Below, in pieces: positions 15,174 to 24,216 of a DNA stretch of 64,000 nt. Position 1 is the stretch's first letter. The number at the start of each line of letters is the position of its first letter. The notes below the pieces were generated by a model. It was not told the DNA's origin, ran no database searches, and saw only the letters and a list, made by a program, of their open reading frames with translations. Position numbers and translations under genes: made by a program. The stretch spans positions 1,550,001-1,614,000 of the forward strand of contig CAVQCJ010000002.1 in assembly GCA_963711005.1 (NCBI GenBank), in the 5' to 3' direction. Source of the DNA: CAVQCJ01 sp963711005. GTDB taxonomy: Bacteria; Actinomycetota; Actinomycetes; Prado026.

Positions 15174-18100
15174 GTGCCCACGGTCGAGCTGGTCCTGGTG
15201 GGCCGGTTGCGCGTGGTGGTGGACGGGCGCGAGCTGTCCGTGCGGGAGGTGGGGACCCGCAAGGCGCGGCTGCTGCTGCAGCGGCTGGCGGCCGCCCACG
15301 GCGACGCGCTGCCGGTGGACGCCCTCGTCGACGCGGTCTGGGGCGACGAGCCGCCTGGCGCCCCCGCGGACAACCTCGCCACGCTCGTGAGCCGGCTGCG
15401 GTCCGCGCTGGGTCCGCAGGTCGTGGTCGGCGACCGGAACGGCTGGCGGCTCGGTCCCGCGGTCCGGGTGGACCTGGACGCCGCGACGTCGTTGCTGGCG
15501 CAGGCCGAGGCCGCGGCCGGTCGCGGCGAGCCGGCGGTCGCGGCTGCGGCGGCCCTCGCCGCGGTCCGGCACCTGACCGGCGAGGTGCTCGGCGAGGTGC
15601 CGACGGCCGCCTGGGCCGACGACGTGCGCGAGCACGCCGCCGCCGCCCTGCGGCGCGCCCGACGGACGGCGGCGACCGCCAGCCTGGACGCCGGCGACCC
15701 CGGCACCGCGGTCGAGGTGGCCGGCGAGGCGGTCCGCGCCGACCCGTACGACGAGGCTTCGGTGCGGGTCCTGATGCAGGCGCTGCGCGCGTCGGGGGAG
15801 CCGGCCAGGGCGCTGGCGGTGTACGAGACCCTGCGGCGCGGGCTGGCCGAGGACCTCGGCACCGACCCGGCTCCGCAGACCCGTGCGCTGCACCTCGAGG
15901 TGCTGACCGAGGCCGAGCCGACCGCCGCCGTGCCGGCCCGCCCGCCAGGCCCCGGGCAGCGGTCGGTGCGCGGCCAGCGGGCCCGGTCCGGCGAGCCGGC
16001 GCTGACCGGACGCGCCGCGGAGTGCCGCCGGCTGGCGGACCTCTGGACGCAGGCCGTGGCCGGACACCCCGGACTGCTGCTGGTCACCGGCGAGCCGGGG
16101 ATAGGCAAGACCCGGCTCACCGAGGAGCTGGCCGGCTACGCCCGGCAGACGGGTGGCACCGTGCTGTGGGCACGCTGCTACGAGACCGAGCGCTCGTTGT
16201 TCCTGCAGCCGCTCGTCGACGCCCTGAGACCGGACCTGTTGCGCTCGCCGCCCGCCGTGCTGCACGAGCTGGTGGAACGGGCGCCGGCCCTGGCCACGCT
16301 GATCCCCGAGGTGGCCTCGGTCGTCTGGCCGATCGCGATCGAGCGGCGCAGCCCGGAGACCGAGCGCCGGCTGGCGTACGAGGCGATCGCGACGGTGCTG
16401 CGGCACTTCGCCAGCCGCGGACCGGTTCTGCTGTTGCTCGACGACCTGCACAACGCCGGGCTGGCGACGGTCGAGCAGCTGCACCTGCTGTCCCGGACGG
16501 CGGGCGCCGAGCCGCTGCTGGTCGTGGCGACGCTGCGTACCGCGGAAGGGGCCGAGGCGGTGCGCCGGCTCGAGCCGGTGGCCGAGCAGCTCGCGCTCGG
16601 GCCGCTCCCGGACGACGCCGTGCACCGGCTGGCGGAGGCCGCCGGGCATCCCGAGCTGGGCGACAGCATCGCCCGCCGGACCCGCGGCCACGCGCTGTCG
16701 GTGGTGGAGACGCTGCGCGCGATCACCGCGGGCGAGGAGGGCGTCCCGGCGTCGCTCACCGCCGCGGTGCTGGCCCGGGTGGGCCGGCTCGGCGAGCCCG
16801 AGCAGGACCTCGTGCGGGCGGCCTGCGTGCTCGGGACCTCGTTCGAGCCGGCCACCGTCGCCGCCCTGCTGTCCGTCCCGACCGCGGTCGCGGTGCGCGG
16901 GTCGGAGCAGCTGGTCGAGGCGGGGCTCGTGGTCGAGGCGGGGCGTGCCTACGAGTTCGCGAACGACCTGGTCCAGGAGGTCCTGTACGCCAGCACCCCC
17001 GAACCGACCAGGTACGCCTACCACCGGCTGGCGATGGACCTGCTCGCCGACCGTCCCGAGGCGGCTGCGGCGCAGGCCGCCGCCTGCGGTCACCCGGAGC
17101 GGGCCGCCGCGGCGTGGCTGGAGGCCGGGCAGGCGGCCGCGGCGCGGTTCGCGGCCGCCGACGCCGAGCGCATCCTCGGCCTCGCGCTGTCGGCCGCGCA
17201 GGAGTGCGGCGACGAGGCCCTGGTCACCCGGGTGCTGCTGCTGCGCGGCGGTCAGCTCGAGACGCTCGGCCGGTTCGCGGAGGCGGTCGCCGACTTCACC
17301 GCGGCCCTGGCCCTGGCCCGCCGGGACGGTCTGGCCGACCTGCAGATGCAGCTGCACCGAGCGCTCGCCGGGGACGCCCCGGTCGCGCTCGGCCGCCCGC
17401 TGAGCAGCTGCATCCCGCACCTGCACGCCGGCCTGGCCATCGCCGAGAGCCTCGGCGACGACGCGATGGCCGCTGAGCTGCTGGCCCGGCTGGCCATCCT
17501 GTGGTGCAACCGGCTGGACTTCCTGGCCGGCCGCGAGCACGCCCTGGCGGCGGTCGCCGCCGGGCGGCGCAGCGGCGACCCGGCGGCGCTGCGCTACGGG
17601 CTGGACGGGCTGAAGACGACGTACGCGTACGTGGGCGACCTGGCCGGCCTCACCGAGGTCGCAGCCGAGCTGGACCCGCTGGCGCGCCGGGCCGGCGACC
17701 TGTTCCTCCTGCAGTGGGCGGTGTTCGAGCAGGCGTTCATCCCGCTGGCGGCCGGCGACTGGGACAGCGCCGCGGCGCTGGTGGAGGAGGCGACCGCGCT
17801 GACCCGGCGCAGCGGGCGGGTCAAGTACGAGGGCTGGCTGCTGGCGCACCTGGGCTGGATCGCGCGGCTCGCCGGTCACACCGAGGACGCGATCGGGCAG
17901 GGCCGCCGGTCGGTCGCCGCGGTCCCGCCGGACGGGCACTCGTGGTTCGGGGCGACCGCCAACGCGATGCTCGCGGTGACGCTGCTCGGCACCGGGCAGG
18001 CCGCGCACCGCACCGAGGCCGTCCGGCTGCTGCGGGCCGGGCTGGCCGCCGCGGACCGGTCCGGGGCCGAGGCCTACCGGCTGCGCTGCATGGCGCCGCT

Positions 18101-18416
18101 GGCGGAGGCGACCGGCTCGCTCGACGTCCTGCAGCTGGCCGACCGGATCCTGCGCGAGGCGCGGCTGCCGGCCGGGCATGCGTGGGTGGCCGGTGCCGAC
18201 GCCTACCTCGCCCTCGGCCGCAGCTGGCTGGCCGCCGGTGAGCCCGAGCGCGCCGCCGCCGTGCTGGAGAGCCTGGTGGGGCCGGCCGAGGCGACCGGTT
18301 GGACCGCCCTGGTCCGGGCGGCCGGCGCGTACGAGCTTCTCGAGCGGTGCGGTCACAGCAGCCCGGCGAGGCGGGCCGCGACCCGGTCGGCGCCGTCCGA
18401 GGGCACCGGCACGTAG
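15174..18416 (+). CDS. BTAD/AAA (AfsR-like STAND) transcriptional regulator
   Basis: A 1080-aa regulator. Order: an OmpR-type winged helix (about 1-95; LVLVGRLRVVVDGRELSV, LATLVSRLRSALG), a BTAD domain (about 97-245; LALAVYETLRRGLAEDLGTDP-like end), then an ATPase with Walker A LLLVTGEPGIGKTRL (about residue 300) and Walker B LLLLDDLH. A long alpha-helical TPR-like half (about 600-1070) follows. No C-terminal LuxR helix-turn-helix is present, so DNA binding must use the N-terminal domain. Such regulators often control specialised metabolism. The GTG at 15174 starts exactly at the winged helix. The last 64 bp overlap the convergent fusion gene. Confidence 0.88.
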   Translation: MPTVELVLVGRLRVVVDGRELSVREVGTRKARLLLQRLAAAHGDALPVDALVDAVWGDEPPGAPADNLATLVSRLRSALGPQVVVGDRNGWRLGPAVRVDLDAATSLLAQAEAAAGRGEPAVAAAAALAAVRHLTGEVLGEVPTAAWADDVREHAAAALRRARRTAATASLDAGDPGTAVEVAGEAVRADPYDEASVRVLMQALRASGEPARALAVYETLRRGLAEDLGTDPAPQTRALHLEVLTEAEPTAAVPARPPGPGQRSVRGQRARSGEPALTGRAAECRRLADLWTQAVAGHPGLLLVTGEPGIGKTRLTEELAGYARQTGGTVLWARCYETERSLFLQPLVDALRPDLLRSPPAVLHELVERAPALATLIPEVASVVWPIAIERRSPETERRLAYEAIATVLRHFASRGPVLLLLDDLHNAGLATVEQLHLLSRTAGAEPLLVVATLRTAEGAEAVRRLEPVAEQLALGPLPDDAVHRLAEAAGHPELGDSIARRTRGHALSVVETLRAITAGEEGVPASLTAAVLARVGRLGEPEQDLVRAACVLGTSFEPATVAALLSVPTAVAVRGSEQLVEAGLVVEAGRAYEFANDLVQEVLYASTPEPTRYAYHRLAMDLLADRPEAAAAQAAACGHPERAAAAWLEAGQAAAARFAAADAERILGLALSAAQECGDEALVTRVLLLRGGQLETLGRFAEAVADFTAALALARRDGLADLQMQLHRALAGDAPVALGRPLSSCIPHLHAGLAIAESLGDDAMAAELLARLAILWCNRLDFLAGREHALAAVAAGRRSGDPAALRYGLDGLKTTYAYVGDLAGLTEVAAELDPLARRAGDLFLLQWAVFEQAFIPLAAGDWDSAAALVEEATALTRRSGRVKYEGWLLAHLGWIARLAGHTEDAIGQGRRSVAAVPPDGHSWFGATANAMLAVTLLGTGQAAHRTEAVRLLRAGLAAADRSGAEAYRLRCMAPLAEATGSLDVLQLADRILREARLPAGHAWVAGADAYLALGRSWLAAGEPERAAAVLESLVGPAEATGWTALVRAAGAYELLERCGHSSPARRAATRSAPSEGTGT

Positions 18417-20482
18417 TCGACCTCCCGTCCGATCTCGGCCGCGATCGCGGCCGCCAGCTCGTCCGGTCCGGTCGCGGCGTAGTCGACCATCCGCCCGGCC
18501 CGGTGCCGCTCCAGCCGGTGCCGGACGTGGAACTGCTGCTCGAAGTGGTGCCGCAGCGGGACGAACAGGAACGGGCGCCGGTTCGCGGTCAGCTCCATCG
18601 TCGTGGTGAGCCCGCCCTGCACGACGGCCAGGTCGCACACGGCAAGGTGCCGCCACAGGTCGTGCACGTAGGCGTGCACCTCGAGCCCGGCCGGCAACGG
18701 TTGCGGGTGCACCGCGGCCGGGTCGATCCGCGGTCCGGCGACCACGACCATGCGCAGCCCCGGCACCGCGGCGCGGGCAAGCGGGAACGCCGCGACGACC
18801 CGGCGCAGCAGGTCCAGCCCCACCCCCGAGCCGCCGACCGTCACCACGCACACCTGCTCGCCCTCGCGGTACCCCAGCTCGGCCCGGATGCCGTCACGGT
18901 CCGCGTCGGCCACCGGGGGGAAACCGGTCACGTAGCCGCAGAAGTCGTAAGTCTTCTCGGTCCACTCGCGCACCGACGGCAGCCCGGCGCCGAGCCCGTC
19001 CGGCACCACGTCGTCGGGGTCGCCGACGAACAGCGACCGGTCCCGCACCCGCGGCGAGCGGGCCAGGTGCTCGACCATCTCCGCGTTGTAGTCGGTGGTG
19101 AGCGCGGCCTCGCGCTCGCCGCCGTCCGCGAACGGCAGCCAGCCGACGAAGTCGGTCAGCCACGCGAACGCCGTCCGCTTGAGCTCGGGGTGCTCGTGCA
19201 GGAAGTGGTCGACGTCCCACGCCTCGTCCCCGATGACCAGGTCGTACTGGCCGGCCTCGACGACCTCGTTGAACACCATGAAGTTGTGCACGAGGATCTC
19301 GTCCATCTCCCGGACCGCCTCGAACGCGTGCAGGTCGTGCTCGCCGCACTCGGACTCGAAGTGCGCGGACTCGCTGGCGAGCAGCGCCGACGCCGGGTGG
19401 ACCTGCTCCCCGTAACCGGTCAGGAACCGGTCCACCGGGCTCTGGGTGAGCCAGTCGACGCGCACGTCGGGGCGCATCGCGCGCAGCGACCGGGCGATGC
19501 CCAGGTCCCGGCGCGCGTGCCCGAGCCCGATCGGTGAGGACAGGAACAGCGCGCGCGGCTCCCTGGTCGCGGTGCTGCGCCTCCGGACGGTCGGCCGCTG
19601 CGCGAGCGGCAGCGGGGCGACCTCGTCGAGGAAGTCGTGCAGCATCCGGTTGACCAGCACCGGGTACCTGGCCTGTGGCAGGTGCCCGACCCCTTCGAGG
19701 ACGACGGCCCGTCCGCCGGTCAGCTCCGCGACCGACAGGCTGCGCTGCGGCGGTTGGCATGCGTCCGCCCCGCCGTGGATCGTGAGCACCGGGCAGGTGA
19801 TGGTGCGCAGGATCGCCTCGACCTCGGCCGGCCCGGAGACGCACTGCGGTGCGTCCTCGGCGGCGATCTGGCACTCGACGTCGCCCTCGGACGCCCAGCC
19901 GACCGCGTCCTCCCACTGCTTGGTCGAGTGCGCCTCGGGCAGCAGCTGGTCGAAGAAGAACTCCACGTAGCCGCGGTAGTCGCGCCGCCAGTAGTACTTG
20001 TTCTCCTTGGCCCAGCCCTCCTCGGTGTCCAGCGGCACGTCGAACGGGAACGCGTCCCGCTCCGGGAACGGCGGCACCAGTCGCGGGACGTACGTGGCCA
20101 GCGACGCGACGCCGAGCACGCGGTCGGGGTACCGGGCGGCCGTCAGCAGCGACCACCACGAGCTCGAGCAGATCGACACCAGCATCGCCCGGTCCACGCC
20201 GACCGCGTCCATCACCGCGAGCGTGTCCGCCATGAACCGCTCGTCCCGGAACATCTCCGGGTCGGTGCTGCGCTCGGACCTGCCGTTGCCCCTGGGGTCG
20301 ATGGTGACCACGCGCGCGTACCGGGACAGGTACGGGACCTGCCCCTTCCAGATCCGGCTGTGCACGATCGGGTCGACCGGTGGGAAGACGATCGTTCGCG
20401 GGCCGTCCCCGTACACCTCGTAGCCGATCTTGAGGCCGTCGTTCTCGACGAACCCCTCGTGCTCGGGGTACCTGGCGCGCAT
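18353..20482 (-). CDS. alpha/beta-hydrolase - glycosyltransferase fusion
   Basis: A 709-aa two-domain protein. Residues 1-275 form an alpha/beta hydrolase: HSRIWKGQVPYLS, VVTIDPRGNGRSE, TIHGGADACQP (acid) and GVGHLPQARYP (histidine). The nucleophile elbow reads VSICSSSWW, so Cys105 stands where serine is usual and both elbow glycines are Ser. Residues 290-709 form a GT28/MGT-like glycosyltransferase: FLSSPIGLGHARRDLG for the acceptor half, VVTVGGSGVG and AVVQGGLTTTMEL for nucleotide-sugar binding. The ATG at 20482 follows GGAGG. It is divergent from a SAM methyltransferase. Fusion is certain from one open frame; substrate unknown. Confidence 0.88.
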   Translation of the reverse strand: MRARYPEHEGFVENDGLKIGYEVYGDGPRTIVFPPVDPIVHSRIWKGQVPYLSRYARVVTIDPRGNGRSERSTDPEMFRDERFMADTLAVMDAVGVDRAMLVSICSSSWWSLLTAARYPDRVLGVASLATYVPRLVPPFPERDAFPFDVPLDTEEGWAKENKYYWRRDYRGYVEFFFDQLLPEAHSTKQWEDAVGWASEGDVECQIAAEDAPQCVSGPAEVEAILRTITCPVLTIHGGADACQPPQRSLSVAELTGGRAVVLEGVGHLPQARYPVLVNRMLHDFLDEVAPLPLAQRPTVRRRSTATREPRALFLSSPIGLGHARRDLGIARSLRAMRPDVRVDWLTQSPVDRFLTGYGEQVHPASALLASESAHFESECGEHDLHAFEAVREMDEILVHNFMVFNEVVEAGQYDLVIGDEAWDVDHFLHEHPELKRTAFAWLTDFVGWLPFADGGEREAALTTDYNAEMVEHLARSPRVRDRSLFVGDPDDVVPDGLGAGLPSVREWTEKTYDFCGYVTGFPPVADADRDGIRAELGYREGEQVCVVTVGGSGVGLDLLRRVVAAFPLARAAVPGLRMVVVAGPRIDPAAVHPQPLPAGLEVHAYVHDLWRHLAVCDLAVVQGGLTTTMELTANRRPFLFVPLRHHFEQQFHVRHRLERHRAGRMVDYAATGPDELAAAIAAEIGREVDYVPVPSDGADRVAARLAGLL

Positions 20483-20642
20483 CGGGGACCTCCGCTCGGA
20501 CGACCGCTGCCTCGCGGTGTGTGCGGTCAGCCTCCTGGGCGGCATTGCAGCCGCATCGCAACGCCCGCGCAACCCCCGTCGGCAGCCTCGTCCGCAGCCG
20601 GAGCAGGTCCGGCGCCCGGGCACGTTCCCTTGGAGGTTAGTG

Positions 20643-21705
20643 ATGACGGCGACACTGGACGAGAGCAAGCTGATGGACTTCCTGCACAAGTTCGTCGGCG
20701 ACCTGGGCGCGACCGCGGCGGCGGGGTCGGTCGTGCTGGGCGACCAGCTCGGGCTGTACCGCGGGCTGCTGGACGGCCCGGTCACCGCGACCGAGCTCGC
20801 TGCCCGGACCGGCACCGACGCCAGGTACGTCACGGAGTGGGCGCGCGGTCAGGCGGCCGGCGGCTACATCGAGTACGACGGCACGACCGAGACCTTCTCG
20901 CTGACGCCGGAGCAGGCGTTCGCGCTGACCGACCCGGACGGTGCCATCTACGCGCCCGGGGCCTTCCAGCTCGCGCTCGGGGCCCTGCACGCCCAGCCGC
21001 GGATCGCCGAGGCGTTCCGCACCGGTGCCGGCATGGGCTGGAACGAGCAGAACGACGATGTCTTCGTCGGCTGCGAGCGGTTCTTCCGGCCGGGCTACAT
21101 CGCCAACCTGGTCCCGTCCTGGATCCCGGCGCTGGAGGGCGTCGAGGCCAAGCTTCAGGCCGGGGCGCGGGTCGCGGACATCGGCTGCGGCCAGGGCGCC
21201 TCGACGGTGCTGATGGCGCAGGCGTACCCCAAGTCCACGTCTGGTGGGCTCGGACTACCACGACGGCTCGATCGAGGCGGCCCGCAAGCGGGCGGCCGAC
21301 GCCGGCGTGAGCGACCGGGTCTCGTTCGAGGTGGCCAGCGCGCAGAGCTTCGCGGGCACCGGCTACGACCTGGTCGCGACCTTCGACTGCCTGCACGACA
21401 TGGGCGACCCGGACGGCGCCGCCCGGCACGTGCGGGAGGCACTCGCCGACGACGGCACCTGGCTGATCGTCGAGCCGTACGCCAGCGACGACGTGGCCGA
21501 GAACATGAACCCGGTCGGCCGCGTGTACTACTCGTTCTCGACGCTGCTGTGCGTCCCGAACGCGAAGTCGCAGCACGGTGAGCACGCGCTCGGTGCCCAG
21601 GCGGGCGAGGCGGCGATCCGCACGGTCACGTCCAAGGCCGGCTTCACCCGGTTCCGCCGGGCGGCCGAGACCCCGTTCAACATCGTCTACGAGGCTCGCC
21701 CCTAG
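20643..21705 (+). CDS. SAM-dependent methyltransferase with winged-helix N-terminus (frameshifted near 21240)
   Basis: About 353 aa when repaired. The N-terminus has a helix-turn-helix-like dimerisation domain (VTATELAARTGTDARYVTEW), then the SAM motif VADIGCGQGAST. The frame then breaks: YPKST continues in the +1 frame as VGSDYHDGSIEAARKRAA, followed by LVATFDCLHDMGDP and LLIVEP-type strands. Total length is 3n+1, consistent with one extra base at about 21239-21244. Both halves are well conserved in codon use and sequence, so a sequencing error or a very recent mutation is likely. GGAGG precedes the ATG at 20643. It may act with the divergent hydrolase-glycosyltransferase. Confidence 0.83.
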
Positions 21706-21726
21706 CCGCCGAGACTGACCACCTTG

Positions 21727-21784
21727 CCGAGCGGGTGGTCGCTGCGGGGACCCCGACGGGCCCCGACAGCGACCATCCGCTCGG
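21727..21784. terminator. long imperfect hairpin after the methyltransferase
   Basis: Arms at 21727-21744 (CCGAGCGGGTGGTCGCTG) and 21767-21784 (CAGCGACCATCCGCTCGG) pair with a single G-T exception and are extended by CGGGG/CCCCG inside. It begins 22 bp after the methyltransferase stop at 21705 and lies 29 bp before the marR operator, so it insulates the two transcripts. Confidence 0.65.
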
Positions 21785-21812
21785 TCATGTGGCGCCCTGG
21801 CCGGCGCTCAGA

Positions 21813-21841
21813 TATAGTTGCGTGACGCAAGCAACTATACT
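21813..21841 (+). promoter_or_regulatory. marR operator overlapping a TATACT -10 box
   Basis: TATAGTTGC (21813-21821) and GCAACTATA (21831-21839) form a perfect 9-bp inverted repeat; an inner pair TTGCG/CGCAA is also exact. The sequence TATACT (21836-21841) is a near-consensus -10 element. A start site 7-8 bases downstream would fall at about 21849, next to the GTG at 21850, predicting a leaderless message repressed by MarR binding over the -10. Confidence 0.7.
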
Positions 21842-21849
21842 GACCCGAA

Positions 21850-22359
21850 GTGGACGTCACCGTGAACGAGATCGAGACCGCCCGGCGGATCGGCGGGGCG
21901 ATGACCCGGCTGCTGCGCGCGGCGCACCGGGCCAAGGCGCACGACGCCGCGACCGCCGGGTCGTACCAGACCATGCCCGTGCTCTGGGCCCTGAACGAGT
22001 CAGGCCCGCTGCGCTCCAACCTCCTCGCCGAGAGCGTGCTCAGCGACCCCTCCACCATCAGCCGCCAGGTCACCACCCTGGTCGAGCAGGGCCTGGTCAC
22101 CCGCGAGCCGGACCCGGACGACGGGCGCGCCTGGCTGCTCGCCATCACCGACGAGGGCCGCACCGTCGTCGCCGAGAAGCTCCGGCTGCGCGACCGCTAC
22201 CTCGCCTCGATGACCGCGTCCTGGACCGACGCCGACCGGGACCGCTTCGCGGACCTCTTCGAGCGGTTCGCCGCAGACTTCGCGGCCGCTGTGGGCGACC
22301 CCCGCACCCACCCGCACGGCCACACCACCCATCCCGCGAACCGTTCGGAGAAGTCGTGA
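21850..22359 (+). CDS. MarR-family repressor
   Basis: A 169-aa winged-helix regulator: QTMPVLWALNESGPLRSNLLAESVLSDP region with SNLLAESVLSDPSTISRQV as recognition part, and REPDPDDGRAWLLAITDEG as the wing. The first candidate start is GTG 21850, immediately behind the operator; GTG 21862 is possible. The stop overlaps the exporter start (GTGA), so the pair is one operon. It is expected to repress itself and the exporter until a small aromatic or hydrophobic compound binds. Confidence 0.88.
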   Translation: MDVTVNEIETARRIGGAMTRLLRAAHRAKAHDAATAGSYQTMPVLWALNESGPLRSNLLAESVLSDPSTISRQVTTLVEQGLVTREPDPDDGRAWLLAITDEGRTVVAEKLRLRDRYLASMTASWTDADRDRFADLFERFAADFAAAVGDPRTHPHGHTTHPANRSEKS

Positions 22360-24068
22360 GCACCTCATCCGCCGCCGCCGCGCCGGCGCCCGCCGGGACC
22401 GAGCTCACCCACCGGCAGATCCTGTCGATCATGTCCGGCCTGATGCTCGGCATGTTCCTGGCCGCGCTCGACCAGACCATCGTCGCCTCGGCCATGCGCA
22501 CGATCGGCGACGACCTGCACGGTCTGTCGATCCAGGCCTGGGTGACGACGGCGTACCTCATCACGGCCACGATCTCGACGCCGCTGTACGGCAAGCTCTC
22601 CGACATCTACGGCCGCAAGCCGATGTTCCTCACCGCGATCTCGATCTTCCTGGTCGGCTCTGCGCTCTGCTCGTTCTCGACGTCGATGTACATGCTCGCC
22701 GCGTTCCGCGCGTTGCAGGGACTGGGCGCCGGTGGTCTGTTCACGCTGGCGCTCGCGATCATGGCGGACATCGTGCCGCCCCGGGAGCGGGCCCGCTACC
22801 AGGGCTACTTCCTCGCGGTGTTCGGCACGTCCTCGGTGATCGGCCCCGTCGTCGGCGGCTTCTTCGCCGGGCAGTCGACCATCCTGGGGATCGCCGGCTG
22901 GCGCTGGGTCTTCCTCGTCAACGTGCCGATCGCGATCGCCGCGCTGGTCGTCGTGCAGCGCGTCCTCAACATCCCGCACGCCAGGCGCGACCACCGCATC
23001 GACTGGCAGGGCGCCGCGGCGCTCACCGTCTGCCTGGTGCCGCTGCTGATCGTCGCCGAGCAGGGCCGCGGCTGGGGCTGGGGTTCGCTCGGGTCCGTCA
23101 CCTGCTACCTGTTCGGCCTGCTCGGGCTCGCCGCGTTCCTGCTCGCGGAGCGGATGGCGGGCGAGGAGGCGCTGATCCCGTTGCGGATGTTCCGCAACAA
23201 GACCTTCTCGATGACGTCCACCGTCGGCCTCATCACCGGTATGGGCATGTTCGGCGTGATCGTGTCGCTGCCGCTGTACCTGCAGATCGTCAAGGGGGCG
23301 TCGCCGACGAAGGCGGGCCTGCTCACCGTGCCGCTCGTGTTCGGCATCATGGGCGGATCGGTGGTCGCCGGTCAGATGATCGCCCGCACCGGGCGGTACA
23401 AGATCTACCCGATCATCGGCTCGGCGCTGATGGTCGTCGGTGCGGTGCTGTTCACCCGAATCGGCGCGGACACGCCGTTCTGGGAGACCGCGCTGTTCAT
23501 GCCGGTGTTCGGGCTGGGCCTCGGCCTGGTCATGCAGCCGGTCGTGCTCGCCGTCCAGAACGCGATGCCGCCGCAGGACGTCGGCGTCGCCACGGCGTCC
23601 TCGACGTTCTTCCGGCAGATCGGCGGCACGCTCGGCACGGCGGTGTTCCTGTCCGTGCTGTTCTCGACCGTCGGCGACAAGATCGCCTCGGCGTTCGGGA
23701 AGGCGGCGCAGACGCCGGCCTTCCAGGAGGCGCTCAAGGATCCGTCCGTGCTGGCGAACCCGGCCAACAAGCAGGTCGTCGAGGCGCTGCAGTCGGGCGC
23801 TGCCGGCGGCGGGGGGGCCACGGCGAACGCCGCGAACGCGCTCAACGACTCCTCGTTCATCCAGCGGCTGTCCGACGTGCTCGCGTACCCGTTCAAGGTC
23901 GGGTTCTCCGACGCGATGCACACGGTGTACTGGATGGGTGCCGGCGTCCTGTCGATCGGCTTCGTGGTGCTGCTGTTCCTCCCGGAGGTGCCGCTGCGCA
24001 CGCAGTCGGCGATGGCCGCGCGCGAGAGCGAGGCCGCCGAAGCCGCCGAGACCGCCGGCCTGCTGTAG
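22356..24068 (+). CDS. DHA2-family MFS multidrug exporter
   Basis: A 570-aa 14-helix drug:H+ antiporter. It has FLAALDQTIVASAMRTIGDDL in helix 1 (DHA2 motif D1), motif A LYGKLSDIYGRKPMF and motif C in GTSSVIGPVVGGFF. A long extracytoplasmic loop rich in Gly, Ala and Asn (about 470-520; GAAGGGGATANAANALN) precedes the last helix, as in many actinobacterial EmrB/QacA-like proteins. It starts with GTG overlapping the marR stop. Translation ends directly before the tandem repeats at 24069. Substrate unknown. Confidence 0.9.
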   Translation: MSTSSAAAAPAPAGTELTHRQILSIMSGLMLGMFLAALDQTIVASAMRTIGDDLHGLSIQAWVTTAYLITATISTPLYGKLSDIYGRKPMFLTAISIFLVGSALCSFSTSMYMLAAFRALQGLGAGGLFTLALAIMADIVPPRERARYQGYFLAVFGTSSVIGPVVGGFFAGQSTILGIAGWRWVFLVNVPIAIAALVVVQRVLNIPHARRDHRIDWQGAAALTVCLVPLLIVAEQGRGWGWGSLGSVTCYLFGLLGLAAFLLAERMAGEEALIPLRMFRNKTFSMTSTVGLITGMGMFGVIVSLPLYLQIVKGASPTKAGLLTVPLVFGIMGGSVVAGQMIARTGRYKIYPIIGSALMVVGAVLFTRIGADTPFWETALFMPVFGLGLGLVMQPVVLAVQNAMPPQDVGVATASSTFFRQIGGTLGTAVFLSVLFSTVGDKIASAFGKAAQTPAFQEALKDPSVLANPANKQVVEALQSGAAGGGGATANAANALNDSSFIQRLSDVLAYPFKVGFSDAMHTVYWMGAGVLSIGFVVLLFLPEVPLRTQSAMAARESEAAEAAETAGLL

Positions 24069-24151
24069 CCCCCCACCCCCCACCCCCCACCCCCCACCCC
24101 CCACCGCGTACCCGCATACCCGCGTACCCGCATACCCGCATACCCGCGTAC
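24069..24151. repeat. tandem repeats: CCCCCCA x5 then CCGC(G/A)TAC x6
   Basis: Starting at the base after the exporter stop, the heptamer CCCCCCA is repeated five times (24069-24103), followed by six octamers CCGC[G/A]TAC (24104-24151) in the order G, A, G, A, A, G. The minus strand thus carries five runs of six G separated by T, a strong G-quadruplex candidate. This is not protein-coding and not CRISPR-like. Confidence 0.9.
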
Positions 24152-24157
24152 CCGCCC

Positions 24158-24205
24158 TCGTTGCATACGGATTGGGGGCCATGGCCCCCAATCCGTATGC
24201 AACGA
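24158..24205. repeat. 48-bp perfect palindrome
   Basis: Every base from 24158 to 24205 is self-complementary about the centre (CCATGG at 24179-24184), with no loop; half-sequence begins TCGTTGCATACGG and ends GGGGGCC. It lies between the convergent exporter and ROK genes, just after the tandem repeats. It may act as a bidirectional terminator, but it is far longer and more exact than needed. Confidence 0.9.
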
Positions 24206-24216
24206 CGGCGGGGTGG

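Noticed and set aside
15093..18851. A 1252-codon minus-strand frame opposite the BTAD regulator
   Set aside because: Shadow of the regulator; no domain and wrong codon pattern.
24069..24151. CRISPR array
   Set aside because: The units are 7 and 8 bp with no spacers and no cas genes nearby.
24158..24205. Insertion-sequence end or attachment site
   Set aside because: No transposase or integrase remnant is next to it and no target duplication is visible; it is described as a palindrome only.
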